64,000 bases of DNA, taken from contig NZ_JAUFPW010000013.1 in assembly GCF_030409415.1 (NCBI RefSeq), positions 126,679 to 190,678 of the forward strand, given 5' to 3'. Below, piece by piece: positions 44,468 to 53,748 of this stretch. The notes under the pieces were generated by a model. That model saw nothing but the letters and a program-made list of their open reading frames with translations. It was not told where the DNA came from and searched no databases. The position numbers and the translations under genes were made by a program. Origin of the DNA: Pedobacter aquatilis. Its GTDB lineage: Bacteria > Bacteroidota > Bacteroidia > Sphingobacteriales > Sphingobacteriaceae. The first letter of the stretch is position 1, and every line of letters begins with the position of its first letter.

Positions 44468-46330
44468 TTGAGCACACTAATTGCGGCAGAAGGCTTAGGT
44501 CATGGTTATCATGATGAATGGCTATTTAAAAATTTAACTTTAGGCATTAACTCTGGTCAGCGTGTAGCGTTGGTTGGAATTAATGGCGCTGGTAAGAGTA
44601 CCCTTTTAAAATTATTAGCAGAAAGATTCCCTCCGCTTGAAGGTAAAATTGTAAAAAATAAAGCTGTTAAAATTGGTTTCTTAGATCAGGAACCTCAATT
44701 TACTGAAGGTTTTTCTATTAGCGATCATATTTTTTCTTTAGAGAATAAACAACAGCAATTAATCAAGGAGTATGAAGAACTAATTGAAAATCCGAATCCT
44801 GACGAGAAAACACTTAATCGTTTATACGAAGAACTAAGTGAACATAATGCTTGGGAATATGAGCATGAGATTAAAACCATTTTAAATAGAATGGGCATTA
44901 CTCACTTGCAACAAAAAATATCTACCCTTTCTGGTGGACAAAAGAAACGTTTGGCGTTGGCTAAGTTGTTAATTGAAGATCCCGAGATTTTGGTATTGGA
45001 TGAACCAACCAACCATTTAGATATTGATACTATTGAATGGTTGGAAAAACTCTTAACTACTGGACAAAAAACAATTCTTCTTGTTACCCACGATAGATAT
45101 TTTTTAGATAATGTGTGTAATACAATTGTGGAATTAGATAAGGGCAAGATTTTTAATTACAATGGAAATTATGCTTACTTTTTAGAAAAGAAAAGTGAAA
45201 GGGAGGCTTTAGATGCAACTGTTTTACATAAGAACCAACAGCTATTAAAGAAAGAATTAGAGTGGATGAGGCGCATGCCACAGGCTCGTGCTACAAAATC
45301 TCAAGCTAGGATTGACGCCTTTTACGATTTAGAAGAAAAAACTAAGAAAAAGTCTGATAACCAAAGTGTTACCCTTAAAATGAAGATGTCTCGCCAAGGC
45401 GGTAAGATAATTGAGTTAGAGCATATCGAAAAGGCTTTTGATGGTCGGCCGATTATAAATGATTTCAGCTATACTTTTAAAAAAGGCGATAGAATTGGTT
45501 TGGCAGGAAAAAATGGGACTGGTAAATCGACACTTCTAAATATTATTACCAGTCAATTAACGCCAGATGCGGGTAAGGTAGACACTGGAGAAACTACAGT
45601 TTTTGGCTACTATAAGCAAGGTGGTTTAACCTTCGATCCAAAGGAGCGTGTAATTGATATTGTAAAATCAGATGCAGAATATATCAAGATGGCAGACGGT
45701 TCTGTTATTACAGCTTCTGCCCTATTAACGCTTTTTCTTTTCCCTCCGAAAAAACAGCACGGTATGGTAGAAAAATTAAGTGGTGGAGAAAAGAAGCGTT
45801 TAAACTTGATGAAGGTTTTAATGCAAAATCCAAACTTCTTAATTTTAGATGAGCCAACTAACGACCTAGATATTGATACCTTAAATGTTTTAGAAGAGTT
45901 TTTAGAGAATTTCCCTGGTATATTAATGTTGGTTTCTCACGATAGATATCTGTTAGATAAGATGAGTGACCAGTTATTTATCATGGAAGGCGAAGGTGTA
46001 GTTAAGATTTACAACGGAAACTATTCTGAATATAGATTGAGTTTAGAATTGCCGAAAAAGGTTGAGTCAAAGAAAGCACCTGCTCCTACTGTAGAAAATA
46101 TTCAAGCCAAAGCAACTAAAAAATTAACTTACAAAGAGCAAAAAGAACTAGAAGAAAGCGAAAAGGGTATTGAGAATACAGAGCTTGAGATTACAAAACT
46201 GACCACTACTTTACTATCTATAGATGCTTCGGATTATATTAAAATTCAGGAAGTATCAAAGGAAATAGAAGCGTTAAAAAAACGTTTAGATGAATACACG
46301 TTTAGGTGGTTGGAGCTTTCGGATAACTAA
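44468..46330 (+). CDS. ABC-F family ATPase (Uup-like)
   Basis: This 620-aa protein has two fused ATP-binding cassettes and no membrane domain, as in ribosome-associated ABC-F proteins. Cassette 1 has Walker A GINGAGKST, signature LSGGQKKR and Walker B ILVLDEPTNHLD. Cassette 2 has GKNGTGKST, LSGGEKKR and LILDEPTNDLD. The interdomain linker is Lys/Arg-rich (RRMPQARATKSQARID), and a C-terminal coiled coil (about 535-615) resembles Uup. The start is TTG (MSTLIAAEGLG); no ATG fits better. It lies upstream of mnmG with two parS-like sites in between. A translation-related role is inferred from the family. Confidence 0.93.
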   Translation: MSTLIAAEGLGHGYHDEWLFKNLTLGINSGQRVALVGINGAGKSTLLKLLAERFPPLEGKIVKNKAVKIGFLDQEPQFTEGFSISDHIFSLENKQQQLIKEYEELIENPNPDEKTLNRLYEELSEHNAWEYEHEIKTILNRMGITHLQQKISTLSGGQKKRLALAKLLIEDPEILVLDEPTNHLDIDTIEWLEKLLTTGQKTILLVTHDRYFLDNVCNTIVELDKGKIFNYNGNYAYFLEKKSEREALDATVLHKNQQLLKKELEWMRRMPQARATKSQARIDAFYDLEEKTKKKSDNQSVTLKMKMSRQGGKIIELEHIEKAFDGRPIINDFSYTFKKGDRIGLAGKNGTGKSTLLNIITSQLTPDAGKVDTGETTVFGYYKQGGLTFDPKERVIDIVKSDAEYIKMADGSVITASALLTLFLFPPKKQHGMVEKLSGGEKKRLNLMKVLMQNPNFLILDEPTNDLDIDTLNVLEEFLENFPGILMLVSHDRYLLDKMSDQLFIMEGEGVVKIYNGNYSEYRLSLELPKKVESKKAPAPTVENIQAKATKKLTYKEQKELEESEKGIENTELEITKLTTTLLSIDASDYIKIQEVSKEIEALKKRLDEYTFRWLELSDN

Positions 46331-46353
46331 TAACTTCTAATAATTGTTCACGT

Positions 46354-46369
46354 TGTTTCACGTGGAACA
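46354..46369. promoter_or_regulatory. parS-like site 1
   Basis: TGTTTCACGTGGAACA differs from the Bacillus parS consensus (TGTTTCACGTGAAACA) at one base and is an imperfect palindrome around CACGTG. It lies in the 99-base gap before mnmG, a known location of ParB-binding sites near replication origins. Confidence 0.6.
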
Positions 46370-46397
46370 TTATAAATATTACATAAAATAAAGTTTA

Positions 46398-46413
46398 CGT
46401 TCCACGTGGAACA
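46398..46413. promoter_or_regulatory. parS-like site 2
   Basis: CGTTCCACGTGGAACA contains the perfect 14-bp palindrome GTTCCACGTGGAAC, identical to the core of the Pseudomonas parS. Its centre is 44 bp from that of site 1. It lies 17 bases before the mnmG start, so it is also in the mnmG leader. Confidence 0.6.
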
Positions 46414-46429
46414 TTAATAATAGATTGAA

Positions 46430-48292
46430 ATGTTTTCTAAATATGATTTGATTGTGGTTGGTGCTGGACATGCAGGGTGCGAAGCCGCTGCTGCTGCAGC
46501 TAACTTAGGATCGAAAGTTTTGTTGATAACCATGAACATGGGGACTATTGCTCAAATGAGTTGTAACCCGGCAATGGGAGGCGTAGCAAAAGGCCAAATA
46601 GTACGTGAGGTTGATGCAATGGGAGGCTATTCTGGAATTATATCAGATAAATCAACCATACAATTTAGAATGCTCAATAAATCTAAAGGCCCTGCAATGT
46701 GGAGCCCTAGAGCACAAATAGACAGGATGAAGTTTGCCGAAGAATGGAGATTAGCTTTAGAGCGTACTCAAAATCTTGATATGTGGCAAGACAGTGTTGT
46801 GGGTTTATTGGTTAAAGATAATACAGTTTACGGAGTTAAAACATCACTTGGCATCGAGATAGAAAGTAAGGCAGTTGTACTTACTAATGGTACGTTTCTA
46901 AATGGAATTATCCATATTGGTGAGAAGAAATTTGGAGGTGGTCGCACAGCAGAAAAATCTTCAACTGGTATTACTGAACAATTAGTAGAATTGGGTATGG
47001 AAGCCGGGAGAATGAAAACCGGTACCCCACCCCGAGTTGATGGAAGAAGTTTAGATTATTCTATGATGGAAGAGCAATGGGGTGACAATGATAAAAGCAA
47101 ATTCTCTTTTACAGACACTGAAGTTTCAACTGACCAACGTTGCTGCTGGATAACTTATACAAATAGCGAAGTGCATGAAACCTTAAAAGAAGGTTTTGAA
47201 AAATCGCCAATGTTTACTGGCAGAATCAAAGGCCTAGGTCCAAGGTATTGTCCATCTATTGAAGATAAAATCAATCGCTTTGCAGAGCGAGACAGACACC
47301 AAATATTTGTTGAACCTGAAGGATGGAATACCTGCGAAATTTATGTAAATGGCTTTTCAACTTCACTTCCAGAAGATGTACAGTTTAAAGCTTTGAGATT
47401 AATTCCAGGATTTGAACAAGCCAAAATGTTTAGACCAGGTTATGCTATTGAATATGATTTCTTTCCACCAACTCAATTATCTTTAACACTTGAGACAAAA
47501 TTAATAAGTAATCTATTTTTAGCTGGACAGATAAACGGAACAACTGGATACGAAGAAGCGGCTTGCCAAGGTTTTATGGCTGGTATAAATGCACATCAAA
47601 AAATTAATGATAATCATGAACTGATCATGAAAAGATCAGAAAGTTATATAGGTGTTTTAATTGATGATTTAGTTACCAAAGGTACGGAAGAGCCTTACAG
47701 AATGTTTACATCAAGAGCTGAACATCGGTTATTATTAAGACAAGATAATGCAGATATCCGTCTCTCTCCTATCGGACACGAATTGGGTTTGATATCTGAT
47801 GAACGTTTAGAAAAAGTTAAACAAAAAGTTGCCGCTGCAGATGCGTTAGTAAAATTTACAAAAAGCCAGGGTATTGAGATGGCTGATGCAAATCCAATGC
47901 TCGAAAGTTTAGGGTCAAGTGCGTTAAATCAAAATGTAAAAATACATAGTTTAGTTGGTAGACCACATGTTGGTTTACAAGATATTATTAAAGTGAGTAA
48001 GCCATTGGCAGAAGCAACTAAAGAACTAGACGAAGAAACAATTGAGCAAGCTGAAATAAAAATTAAGTACGAAAGCTATTTCGAAAAGGAAAATGAAATT
48101 GTAGCTAAAATGCTTAAGATGGAGGACAAGGAAATTCGTCCAGACTTTGATTACAATAAAATTGTTTCCATCTCAAAAGAAGCTCGCGAAAAATTATTTA
48201 AAATAAAACCTCGAACTTTAGGTCAGGCATCAAGAATTTCGGGTGTTTCGCCATCAGATATTTCAGTTTTAATGGTTTACATAAATAAGTAA
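46430..48292 (+). CDS. mnmG: tRNA uridine-5-carboxymethylaminomethyl modification enzyme MnmG
   Basis: With MnmE, MnmG (GidA) makes the cmnm5 modification at U34 of several tRNAs, using FAD, NADH and methylene-THF. The 620-aa protein starts with the FAD-binding motif [19 protein letters not shown] and contains [34 protein letters not shown] and the C-terminal MnmE-interaction region ending [17 protein letters not shown]. Length is normal. The promoter region holds two parS-like palindromes. Confidence 0.97.
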   Translation: MFSKYDLIVVGAGHAGCEAAAAAANLGSKVLLITMNMGTIAQMSCNPAMGGVAKGQIVREVDAMGGYSGIISDKSTIQFRMLNKSKGPAMWSPRAQIDRMKFAEEWRLALERTQNLDMWQDSVVGLLVKDNTVYGVKTSLGIEIESKAVVLTNGTFLNGIIHIGEKKFGGGRTAEKSSTGITEQLVELGMEAGRMKTGTPPRVDGRSLDYSMMEEQWGDNDKSKFSFTDTEVSTDQRCCWITYTNSEVHETLKEGFEKSPMFTGRIKGLGPRYCPSIEDKINRFAERDRHQIFVEPEGWNTCEIYVNGFSTSLPEDVQFKALRLIPGFEQAKMFRPGYAIEYDFFPPTQLSLTLETKLISNLFLAGQINGTTGYEEAACQGFMAGINAHQKINDNHELIMKRSESYIGVLIDDLVTKGTEEPYRMFTSRAEHRLLLRQDNADIRLSPIGHELGLISDERLEKVKQKVAAADALVKFTKSQGIEMADANPMLESLGSSALNQNVKIHSLVGRPHVGLQDIIKVSKPLAEATKELDEETIEQAEIKIKYESYFEKENEIVAKMLKMEDKEIRPDFDYNKIVSISKEAREKLFKIKPRTLGQASRISGVSPSDISVLMVYINK

Positions 48293-48414
48293 TTGATAAT
48301 CAGTAATTTATAAAAAATATATTGAATTAAAAAATAATTTCACAGAATCGAATAAAAATAATTTTTAACCTTACAGTTCCAGAAACAATTAAAACGTCTT
48401 AGAACGCTTAAAAA

Positions 48415-50058
48415 ATGCCAAATTTAAAACAACAGTATTTTAATCTAATAAATTTAATTGCCTTAGCAATTATTGCAGGTTTTTTTGGCTGTGCGTCCCC
48501 CCAACCCATTACTGGTGGTCCGCAAGATAAAACGCCACCGAAGGTTTTAAGCATAACGCCAAAAAATTTAACAAGGAATTTTAATGCTAAAAAAATTGTA
48601 ATAAATTTTGATGAGTATTTTAAAATCGTAGATGAAACCAAAGAATTTTCAATTTCACCAGAATTAGAAAAAGCACCTATTTTAAAAATTAAGAAAAAAT
48701 CTCTAGAGATTTCCATTGCCGATACGCTTGAAAAAAATACAACTTACACTTTAAATTTTGGTAAGTCTATTGCCGACATAAATGAAAGTAATGTTTTAAA
48801 AAATTTCTCTTATGTTTTTTCAACTGGGCCGGAGATAGATTCTTTATCTTTAAGTGGAAAAGTTACGAACGGTTTTACTGGTGAAGATGAAATGGATGTA
48901 ACAGTTTTTATATTACCTGTTGAAAGAGATACGCTGTTTGGAAAAAGACGTCCATCAATTTATACCTTAACCGATAGCTCAGGAAATTACAAACTCAACA
49001 ACTTAAGAAAGGGAAAATACAAAGTTTATGCTTTAAAAGAAATTAAAGGTGGTGGAGATAAAATATATCAGCAGATAACAGATGAAGTAGGTTTTATAAA
49101 AGAGCCTATAGAAATCGATAAAAACGTTGAGAATGTTAATCTTAACGTTTTCAAGGAATTAGCCCCAGAATTTCGAGTTACTGAAAGCAAAATAAATACA
49201 GACGGTAGCATTAGTTTAAGCTTTACTCAGCAACTTAAAAAACCTGAAATAACGGTTGTTGAACCAGCTGCAATTGACGTTGGCAAACGAGTTGTATTTA
49301 GCAAAAACAACGATACAGCAAAGGTTTGGTTAAATGATTTAAGCTTTGATTCTGTAAAAGTTGCTATAAAGGATGGTGGGAAAGTATTACAAAATGTTAA
49401 TTTAAGTCGATCCAAAAGAGATACTTACACACGTGATTTAACGCCTACAGATAATGCAGGAGCCGGAAAACTTAATCCGTTTCAGCGTTATACGCTCAAT
49501 TTTCCTATTCCTATTACAGGCGCAGATGCATCAAAGATTACTTTATTAGATGATTCGATAAAAAGAACTACATTTCAATTATTAAAAGACAGTACGGATT
49601 TTCTTAAATACTATGTTATCTTCCCTTGGAGAGCAAAGAGAAATTATGATTTAAAATTTGCAGCAGGTGCATTTACCGGAATCTTTAATGCTAAAAACAA
49701 AGAATTTGTAAAAAAATTCACACTAGATGCTACTGATAATTACGGTAATTTAGCCTTGAATATTTCGGTTCCGGATACTGCAAAAAGTTATTTGGTTGAA
49801 ATTCTGAATGAGAAAAAAGTATTGATAAAATCTTACAACATCAGATCAAACATTAAACTTAACTTTAATAATTATCCGGCTGCTAAGTATTTAATCAGAG
49901 TAGTTTACGATGAAAATAAAAATGGAATTTGGGATACCGGAAATGTAAAATCTGGTATTCAACCAGAAAAAATCTGGTATTCAAAAGATGAAATTTCTTT
50001 AAGACCAAACTGGGATATTGAAAATAATCTAACTATCCCTCCTCCGCCAAAACAATAA
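48415..50058 (+). CDS. Lipoprotein with Ig-like (Big_5) domain
   Basis: This 547-aa lipoprotein has a membrane-targeting N-terminus with lipobox AGFFGC (Cys about residue 26). The Ig-like Big_5 domain (TPPKVLSITPKNLTRNFNAK through LNFGKSIADINESN, about 40-140) is followed by a carboxypeptidase-regulatory-like beta domain (GNYKLNNLRKGKYKVYAL) and further beta-rich repeats. The C-terminus has DENKNGIWDTGN, a calcium-binding-like loop. It is probably exposed on or in the outer membrane. I do not know its function. It is convergent with the carbonic-anhydrase-like gene, with abutting stops. Confidence 0.85.
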   Translation: MPNLKQQYFNLINLIALAIIAGFFGCASPQPITGGPQDKTPPKVLSITPKNLTRNFNAKKIVINFDEYFKIVDETKEFSISPELEKAPILKIKKKSLEISIADTLEKNTTYTLNFGKSIADINESNVLKNFSYVFSTGPEIDSLSLSGKVTNGFTGEDEMDVTVFILPVERDTLFGKRRPSIYTLTDSSGNYKLNNLRKGKYKVYALKEIKGGGDKIYQQITDEVGFIKEPIEIDKNVENVNLNVFKELAPEFRVTESKINTDGSISLSFTQQLKKPEITVVEPAAIDVGKRVVFSKNNDTAKVWLNDLSFDSVKVAIKDGGKVLQNVNLSRSKRDTYTRDLTPTDNAGAGKLNPFQRYTLNFPIPITGADASKITLLDDSIKRTTFQLLKDSTDFLKYYVIFPWRAKRNYDLKFAAGAFTGIFNAKNKEFVKKFTLDATDNYGNLALNISVPDTAKSYLVEILNEKKVLIKSYNIRSNIKLNFNNYPAAKYLIRVVYDENKNGIWDTGNVKSGIQPEKIWYSKDEISLRPNWDIENNLTIPPPPKQ

Positions 50059-50574
50059 TTATGGCTTTGTAAACCACTCAGAATACATAATATAATTATC
50101 AGGTAACTTATTTAGTAAAGCCCTTTGCTCATCAGTAATAGGCTTTATTTTTTTTGCAGGTGTTCCGGCATAAAGAAAACCTGTTTCACAAATTGTATTT
50201 TCCAAAACAACAGAACCAGCTGCTATAATACAATATTCTTCAATAACTGCATTATCCATCACAATAGCCCCCATTCCAATCAATACATTATCCTGAACTG
50301 TACAGCCATGTACAATAGCATTATGTCCAACAGAAACTCGATTTCCAATATGTGTTGATGCTTTTAAATACGTAGCATGAATTACAGCACCATCCTGTAT
50401 ATTAGAATCATTTCCTATCGTAATCGCATTCACATCACCTCTAATTACCGCATTAAACCAAACCGAACAATTATTACCTAAGATAACATCGCCAACTATA
50501 GTAGCGTTTTCCGCAATGAAATTATCTTTTCCTATTTCTGGATATTTATTTTTTACTGGAAGTATTAAAGGCAT
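50059..50574 (-). CDS. Gamma-class carbonic anhydrase-like protein
   Basis: This 171-aa left-handed beta-helix protein is of the gamma carbonic anhydrase/YrdA/PaaY group. The hexapeptide repeats run from about 15 to 140 (for example IVGDVILGNNCSVWF and RVSVGHNAIVHGC). Zinc-ligand His residues are visible in AVIHAT, VGHNAIVHG. The conserved AVIRGDVNAI is present. Whether it is an active carbonic anhydrase or an acyltransferase-like homologue cannot be told. It lies 65 bases downstream of nadB. Confidence 0.92.
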   Translation of the reverse strand: MPLILPVKNKYPEIGKDNFIAENATIVGDVILGNNCSVWFNAVIRGDVNAITIGNDSNIQDGAVIHATYLKASTHIGNRVSVGHNAIVHGCTVQDNVLIGMGAIVMDNAVIEEYCIIAAGSVVLENTICETGFLYAGTPAKKIKPITDEQRALLNKLPDNYIMYSEWFTKP

Positions 50575-50638
50575 AATTAAAATGTTAGATGTCTGATGTA
50601 AAATTGAATGTACTCAGCTATCGAAGACCATGAATAAA

Positions 50639-52225
50639 TTAAAATACAGTATCAATTAGTTTTTCAGCGTGATTAGGATAGTCAGTAGTAAAATGCAATC
50701 CCCTACTCTCTTTACGTTGCATGGCAGACTTGATAACCAAATAAGCAGTTTGAATAACGTTTCTCAACTCGCAAAGTTTAACTGAAACTTTATTCATTTT
50801 ATAAAATTCTTCCGTTTCCTGATAAATTAAAAATAGTCTACGATGCGCTCTTTCTAAACGGAAATCAGAACGAACAATACCAACATAATCGCCCATAATT
50901 TTTTGTAACTCACGAAGATTATGCGTGACTAATACATCCTCATTACTTTGCGTTACACCTTTAGAATCCCACTCCGGGATATTATCAGGTATAATATTGT
51001 TTTTAAAATGCTCAATTGCATCTTGATAAATACGATGTGCAAAAACGGTAGCTTCTAGCAATGAATTGGAAGCCAATCGGTTAGCACCATGTAAGCCAGT
51101 AGATGAACATTCGCCACAAGCGTATAAATTTTTAATAGAAGACCGACCATATTCATCAACCAAAATACCACCACACATGTAATGTGAGGCAGGTGTAACC
51201 GGAATATAATCCTTGGTCATATCAATACCAATAGATAGACATTTGGCGTATATATTAGGAAAATGTTTAAGAATATCTGCTTTCTTTCTCATCGTAATAT
51301 CCAAATACACAAAATCATCACCCGATTTTTTCATTTCATTATCAACTGCCCTGGCCACAACATCACGTGGCGCTAAAGATTTACGCTCATCATATTCTTG
51401 CATAAACTCCTCCCCATTTTTACGACGAAGTACACCACCGAAACCACGAACAGCTTCAGAAATTAAGAAAGATGGATACTCTCCAGGGTGATACAAAGCC
51501 GTTGGATGGAACTGAATAAACTCCATATTCCTAACTTTTCCTTTAGCACGGTAAACCATCGCCATACCATCGCCTGTTGCAATTACCGGATTTGTAGTGG
51601 CAGAATAAACGTGTCCGGCACCACCCGAAGCCATCACTGTAACGTTTGCCACAATCTTTTCCACATCGTTAAGCTCTGTGTTAAAGGCATATATACCATA
51701 ACAGTTAATATCTTCGGTACGTTTATCAACAAACTCACCAAGGTGATGCTGGGTAATTAACTCCAGGGCAAAGTAATGTGTTAATATCTCTATGTTCGGA
51801 TTCTCATGAATTTCTTTTAACAAAACCCTTTCAATTTCATATCCGGTGATGTCTTTGTAGTGCAAAACACGATGTTCAGAATGACCACCCTCTTTAGCTA
51901 AATCGTAAAAACCTGCATTATCTTTATCGAAGTTTATGCCATAATCTATGATCTCCTGAATGCGCTGAGGTCCCTCTTTTACAACGATTTCCACAATTTT
52001 TTTATCACACAAACCATCGCCCGCTATCAAGGTATCGTCTATATGTTTTTCAAATGAGTCATCCTTATCCACAACAACTGCAACACCGCCTTGTGCATAT
52101 TTTGTATTTGATTCATCTTCGTTAGATTTTGTAACGATTAAAACCTTACCATACTTAGCCGCTTTAAGCGCAAAACTCAAACCCGCTATACCTGAACCAA
52201 TTACCAGAAAATCTACTTTTCTCAT
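50639..52225 (-). CDS. nadB: L-aspartate oxidase
   Basis: NadB oxidises L-aspartate to iminoaspartate, the first step of de novo NAD synthesis. This 528-aa flavoprotein has the FAD motif VIGSGIAGLSFALKAA, the substrate-region stretches KYAQGGVAVV and HSEHRVLHYKDITG, and ASHYMCGGILVD. The C-terminal helical domain is complete. It is divergent from nadA, whose enzyme uses its product. A perfect inverted repeat, TTATCAACGCTGTTGATAA, lies 17 bases upstream. Confidence 0.96.
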   Translation of the reverse strand: MRKVDFLVIGSGIAGLSFALKAAKYGKVLIVTKSNEDESNTKYAQGGVAVVVDKDDSFEKHIDDTLIAGDGLCDKKIVEIVVKEGPQRIQEIIDYGINFDKDNAGFYDLAKEGGHSEHRVLHYKDITGYEIERVLLKEIHENPNIEILTHYFALELITQHHLGEFVDKRTEDINCYGIYAFNTELNDVEKIVANVTVMASGGAGHVYSATTNPVIATGDGMAMVYRAKGKVRNMEFIQFHPTALYHPGEYPSFLISEAVRGFGGVLRRKNGEEFMQEYDERKSLAPRDVVARAVDNEMKKSGDDFVYLDITMRKKADILKHFPNIYAKCLSIGIDMTKDYIPVTPASHYMCGGILVDEYGRSSIKNLYACGECSSTGLHGANRLASNSLLEATVFAHRIYQDAIEHFKNNIIPDNIPEWDSKGVTQSNEDVLVTHNLRELQKIMGDYVGIVRSDFRLERAHRRLFLIYQETEEFYKMNKVSVKLCELRNVIQTAYLVIKSAMQRKESRGLHFTTDYPNHAEKLIDTVF

Positions 52226-52241
52226 CTAAAAAACATTTACT

Positions 52242-52260
52242 TTATCAACGCTGTTGATAA
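52242..52260. promoter_or_regulatory. Candidate operator before nadB
   Basis: TTATCAACGCTGTTGATAA is an inverted repeat with perfect 8-bp arms. It is 17 bases upstream of the nadB start. The placement suits repressor binding or a short leader hairpin. No regulator is encoded next to it. Confidence 0.4.
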
Positions 52261-52630
52261 CTATAGAACAACTGTTAGCTTTATGTAGAAATAAGACTAA
52301 CAAATAAATTTGAATGTTTAAAGCTACTCTAAAAAGACAATTTGCCACAATCTTTTACCCAATTTTTAAGCACATTTGTACAAGTAATTAACTTTTCACA
52401 CATTTTAAACAATTAACATTCCAGTATTGATAAATTTTGAGACATTTTTCGATAGTGCTGAAAATCAATCTTATCATATTACAAAAATGTAATCTAAATG
52501 TTAGTAAACGATTAACAACTTACATAAACGAACTTATTTTCGAAACTTGCCAACAATACTAACACACTAATAAACAAACAAGATTTATTTATTTAAAATA
52601 ACTTATTAATTATTGAGACGTGGAAAGCTT

Positions 52631-52638
52631 TATCTTTG
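52631..52638 (+). promoter_or_regulatory. -7 element of nadA
   Basis: TATCTTTG matches TAnnTTTG, 36 bases before ATG 52674. It lies inside the reading frame if nadA began at GTG 52620, so it supports the downstream start. Confidence 0.5.
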
Positions 52639-52673
52639 ACCAACGTCAAAATTCAAAAAAGGAAAATTTAAAA

Positions 52674-53672
52674 ATGAACATAGATGTCTTAGAAGAAATT
52701 AACAAAAAAGGATTTGTAGAGGAAGATATTGACCCGACACTAGACTTGTTTGTTGAAATCGAGAAATTAAAGAAAGAAAAGAATGCGATTATTTTGGCGC
52801 ATTATTATCAAGAACCTGATATTCAAGATATTGCTGACTATATTGGAGATAGTTTAGGCTTATCTCAAGAAGCTGCAAAAACTGATGCTGAGGTAATTGT
52901 ATTTGCCGGAGTGCATTTTATGGCAGAAACGGCAAAGATATTATCGCCTACAAAAAAGGTTTTATTGCCAGATGTTAAAGCTGGTTGTTCTTTGGCAGAT
53001 AGTTGTCCACCGCACTTGTTTAAAAAATTTAAGGAGAAATATCCCGACCATTTGGTGATTACATACGTAAACTGCACAGCTGAATTAAAAGCTTTAAGTG
53101 ACATTGTTTGTACATCTACAAATGCGGTTCAGATTGTAGAAAGCTTACCTAAAGACCAAAAAATTATTTTCGGACCGGATAGAAATTTAGGAGCCTGGGT
53201 TGCTAAAAAAACAGGTAGGGATTTAGTATTGTGGAATGGTGCTTGTATGGTTCATGAAATTTTTTCTCAGGAGAAAATTACAAAGCTTAAAGAACGCCAT
53301 CCGAATGCAAAATTTATTGCCCACCCGGAATGTGAGGAACCAGTTTTACGAATGGCTGATTACATCGGTTCTACTACAGGCTTGTTAAAATATGCCATTT
53401 CCAATCCAGCAACTGAATTTATTGTCGCTACAGAAAGTGGTATTATCCACCAAATGGAGAAAGCTTGCCCGGATAAAACTTTTATTCCTGCGCCACCAAA
53501 TAATAGTTGTGCTTGTAACGATTGCCCATACATGAAGCGAAATACTTTAGAAAAACTATATTTATGTTTAAAAAATAGTTCACCGGAAGTAACTGTTCCA
53601 GAACATATTATAGAACAAGCTCGCAAACCAATTCAAAGAATGTTAGATATTTCTGCAGAATTAGGGTTGTAA
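52674..53672 (+). CDS. nadA: Quinolinate synthase
   Basis: NadA condenses iminoaspartate with dihydroxyacetone phosphate to quinolinate using a [4Fe-4S] cluster. The 332-aa protein contains [28 protein letters not shown], and candidate cluster cysteines in [10 protein letters not shown] and [13 protein letters not shown] 52674 (MNIDVLEEI) is preferred to GTG 52620 because an AGGAAA ribosome site lies in front of it and the -7 promoter element falls between the two. Divergent from nadB; nadC is not in the window. Confidence 0.95.
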   Translation: MNIDVLEEINKKGFVEEDIDPTLDLFVEIEKLKKEKNAIILAHYYQEPDIQDIADYIGDSLGLSQEAAKTDAEVIVFAGVHFMAETAKILSPTKKVLLPDVKAGCSLADSCPPHLFKKFKEKYPDHLVITYVNCTAELKALSDIVCTSTNAVQIVESLPKDQKIIFGPDRNLGAWVAKKTGRDLVLWNGACMVHEIFSQEKITKLKERHPNAKFIAHPECEEPVLRMADYIGSTTGLLKYAISNPATEFIVATESGIIHQMEKACPDKTFIPAPPNNSCACNDCPYMKRNTLEKLYLCLKNSSPEVTVPEHIIEQARKPIQRMLDISAELGL

Positions 53673-53684
53673 AAAATTGCCACA

Positions 53685-53723
53685 CTGAGCTTGTCGAAGT
53701 GCATTAGTCTTCGATAAACTCAG
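53685..53723. repeat. Palindromic repeat, family A
   Basis: CTGAGCTTGTCGAAG (53685-53699) pairs with CTTCGATAAACTCAG (53709-53723), two mismatches, both transitions. The same arm sequence occurs in the element at 60343-60484. It lies between nadA and the symporter. Confidence 0.65.
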
Positions 53724-53748
53724 ACGGACTTTTGGATAAATAATAAAA

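Larger units (their letters stand above)
52226..52673. other. Divergent nadB-nadA regulatory region
   Basis: This very AT-rich region has no gene. Near nadB is the inverted repeat at 52242-52260 (8-bp arms, 3-base centre). Near nadA is the -7 element at 52631-52638. Several near-matches to DnaA boxes occur (for example TTTGCCACA at about 52340 and CTTTTCACA at about 52393), but none is exact. No long hairpins. Confidence 0.5.

Noticed and set aside
46354..46413. The two CACGTG palindromes as an intrinsic terminator of the ABC-F gene
   Set aside because: No T-run follows either palindrome, and the match to parS sequences is much closer.
52226..52619. AT-rich divergent region as a replication origin
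   Set aside because: Only near-matches to DnaA boxes, no cluster of exact boxes and no dnaA or dnaN nearby. A promoter region for nadA and nadB explains it better.
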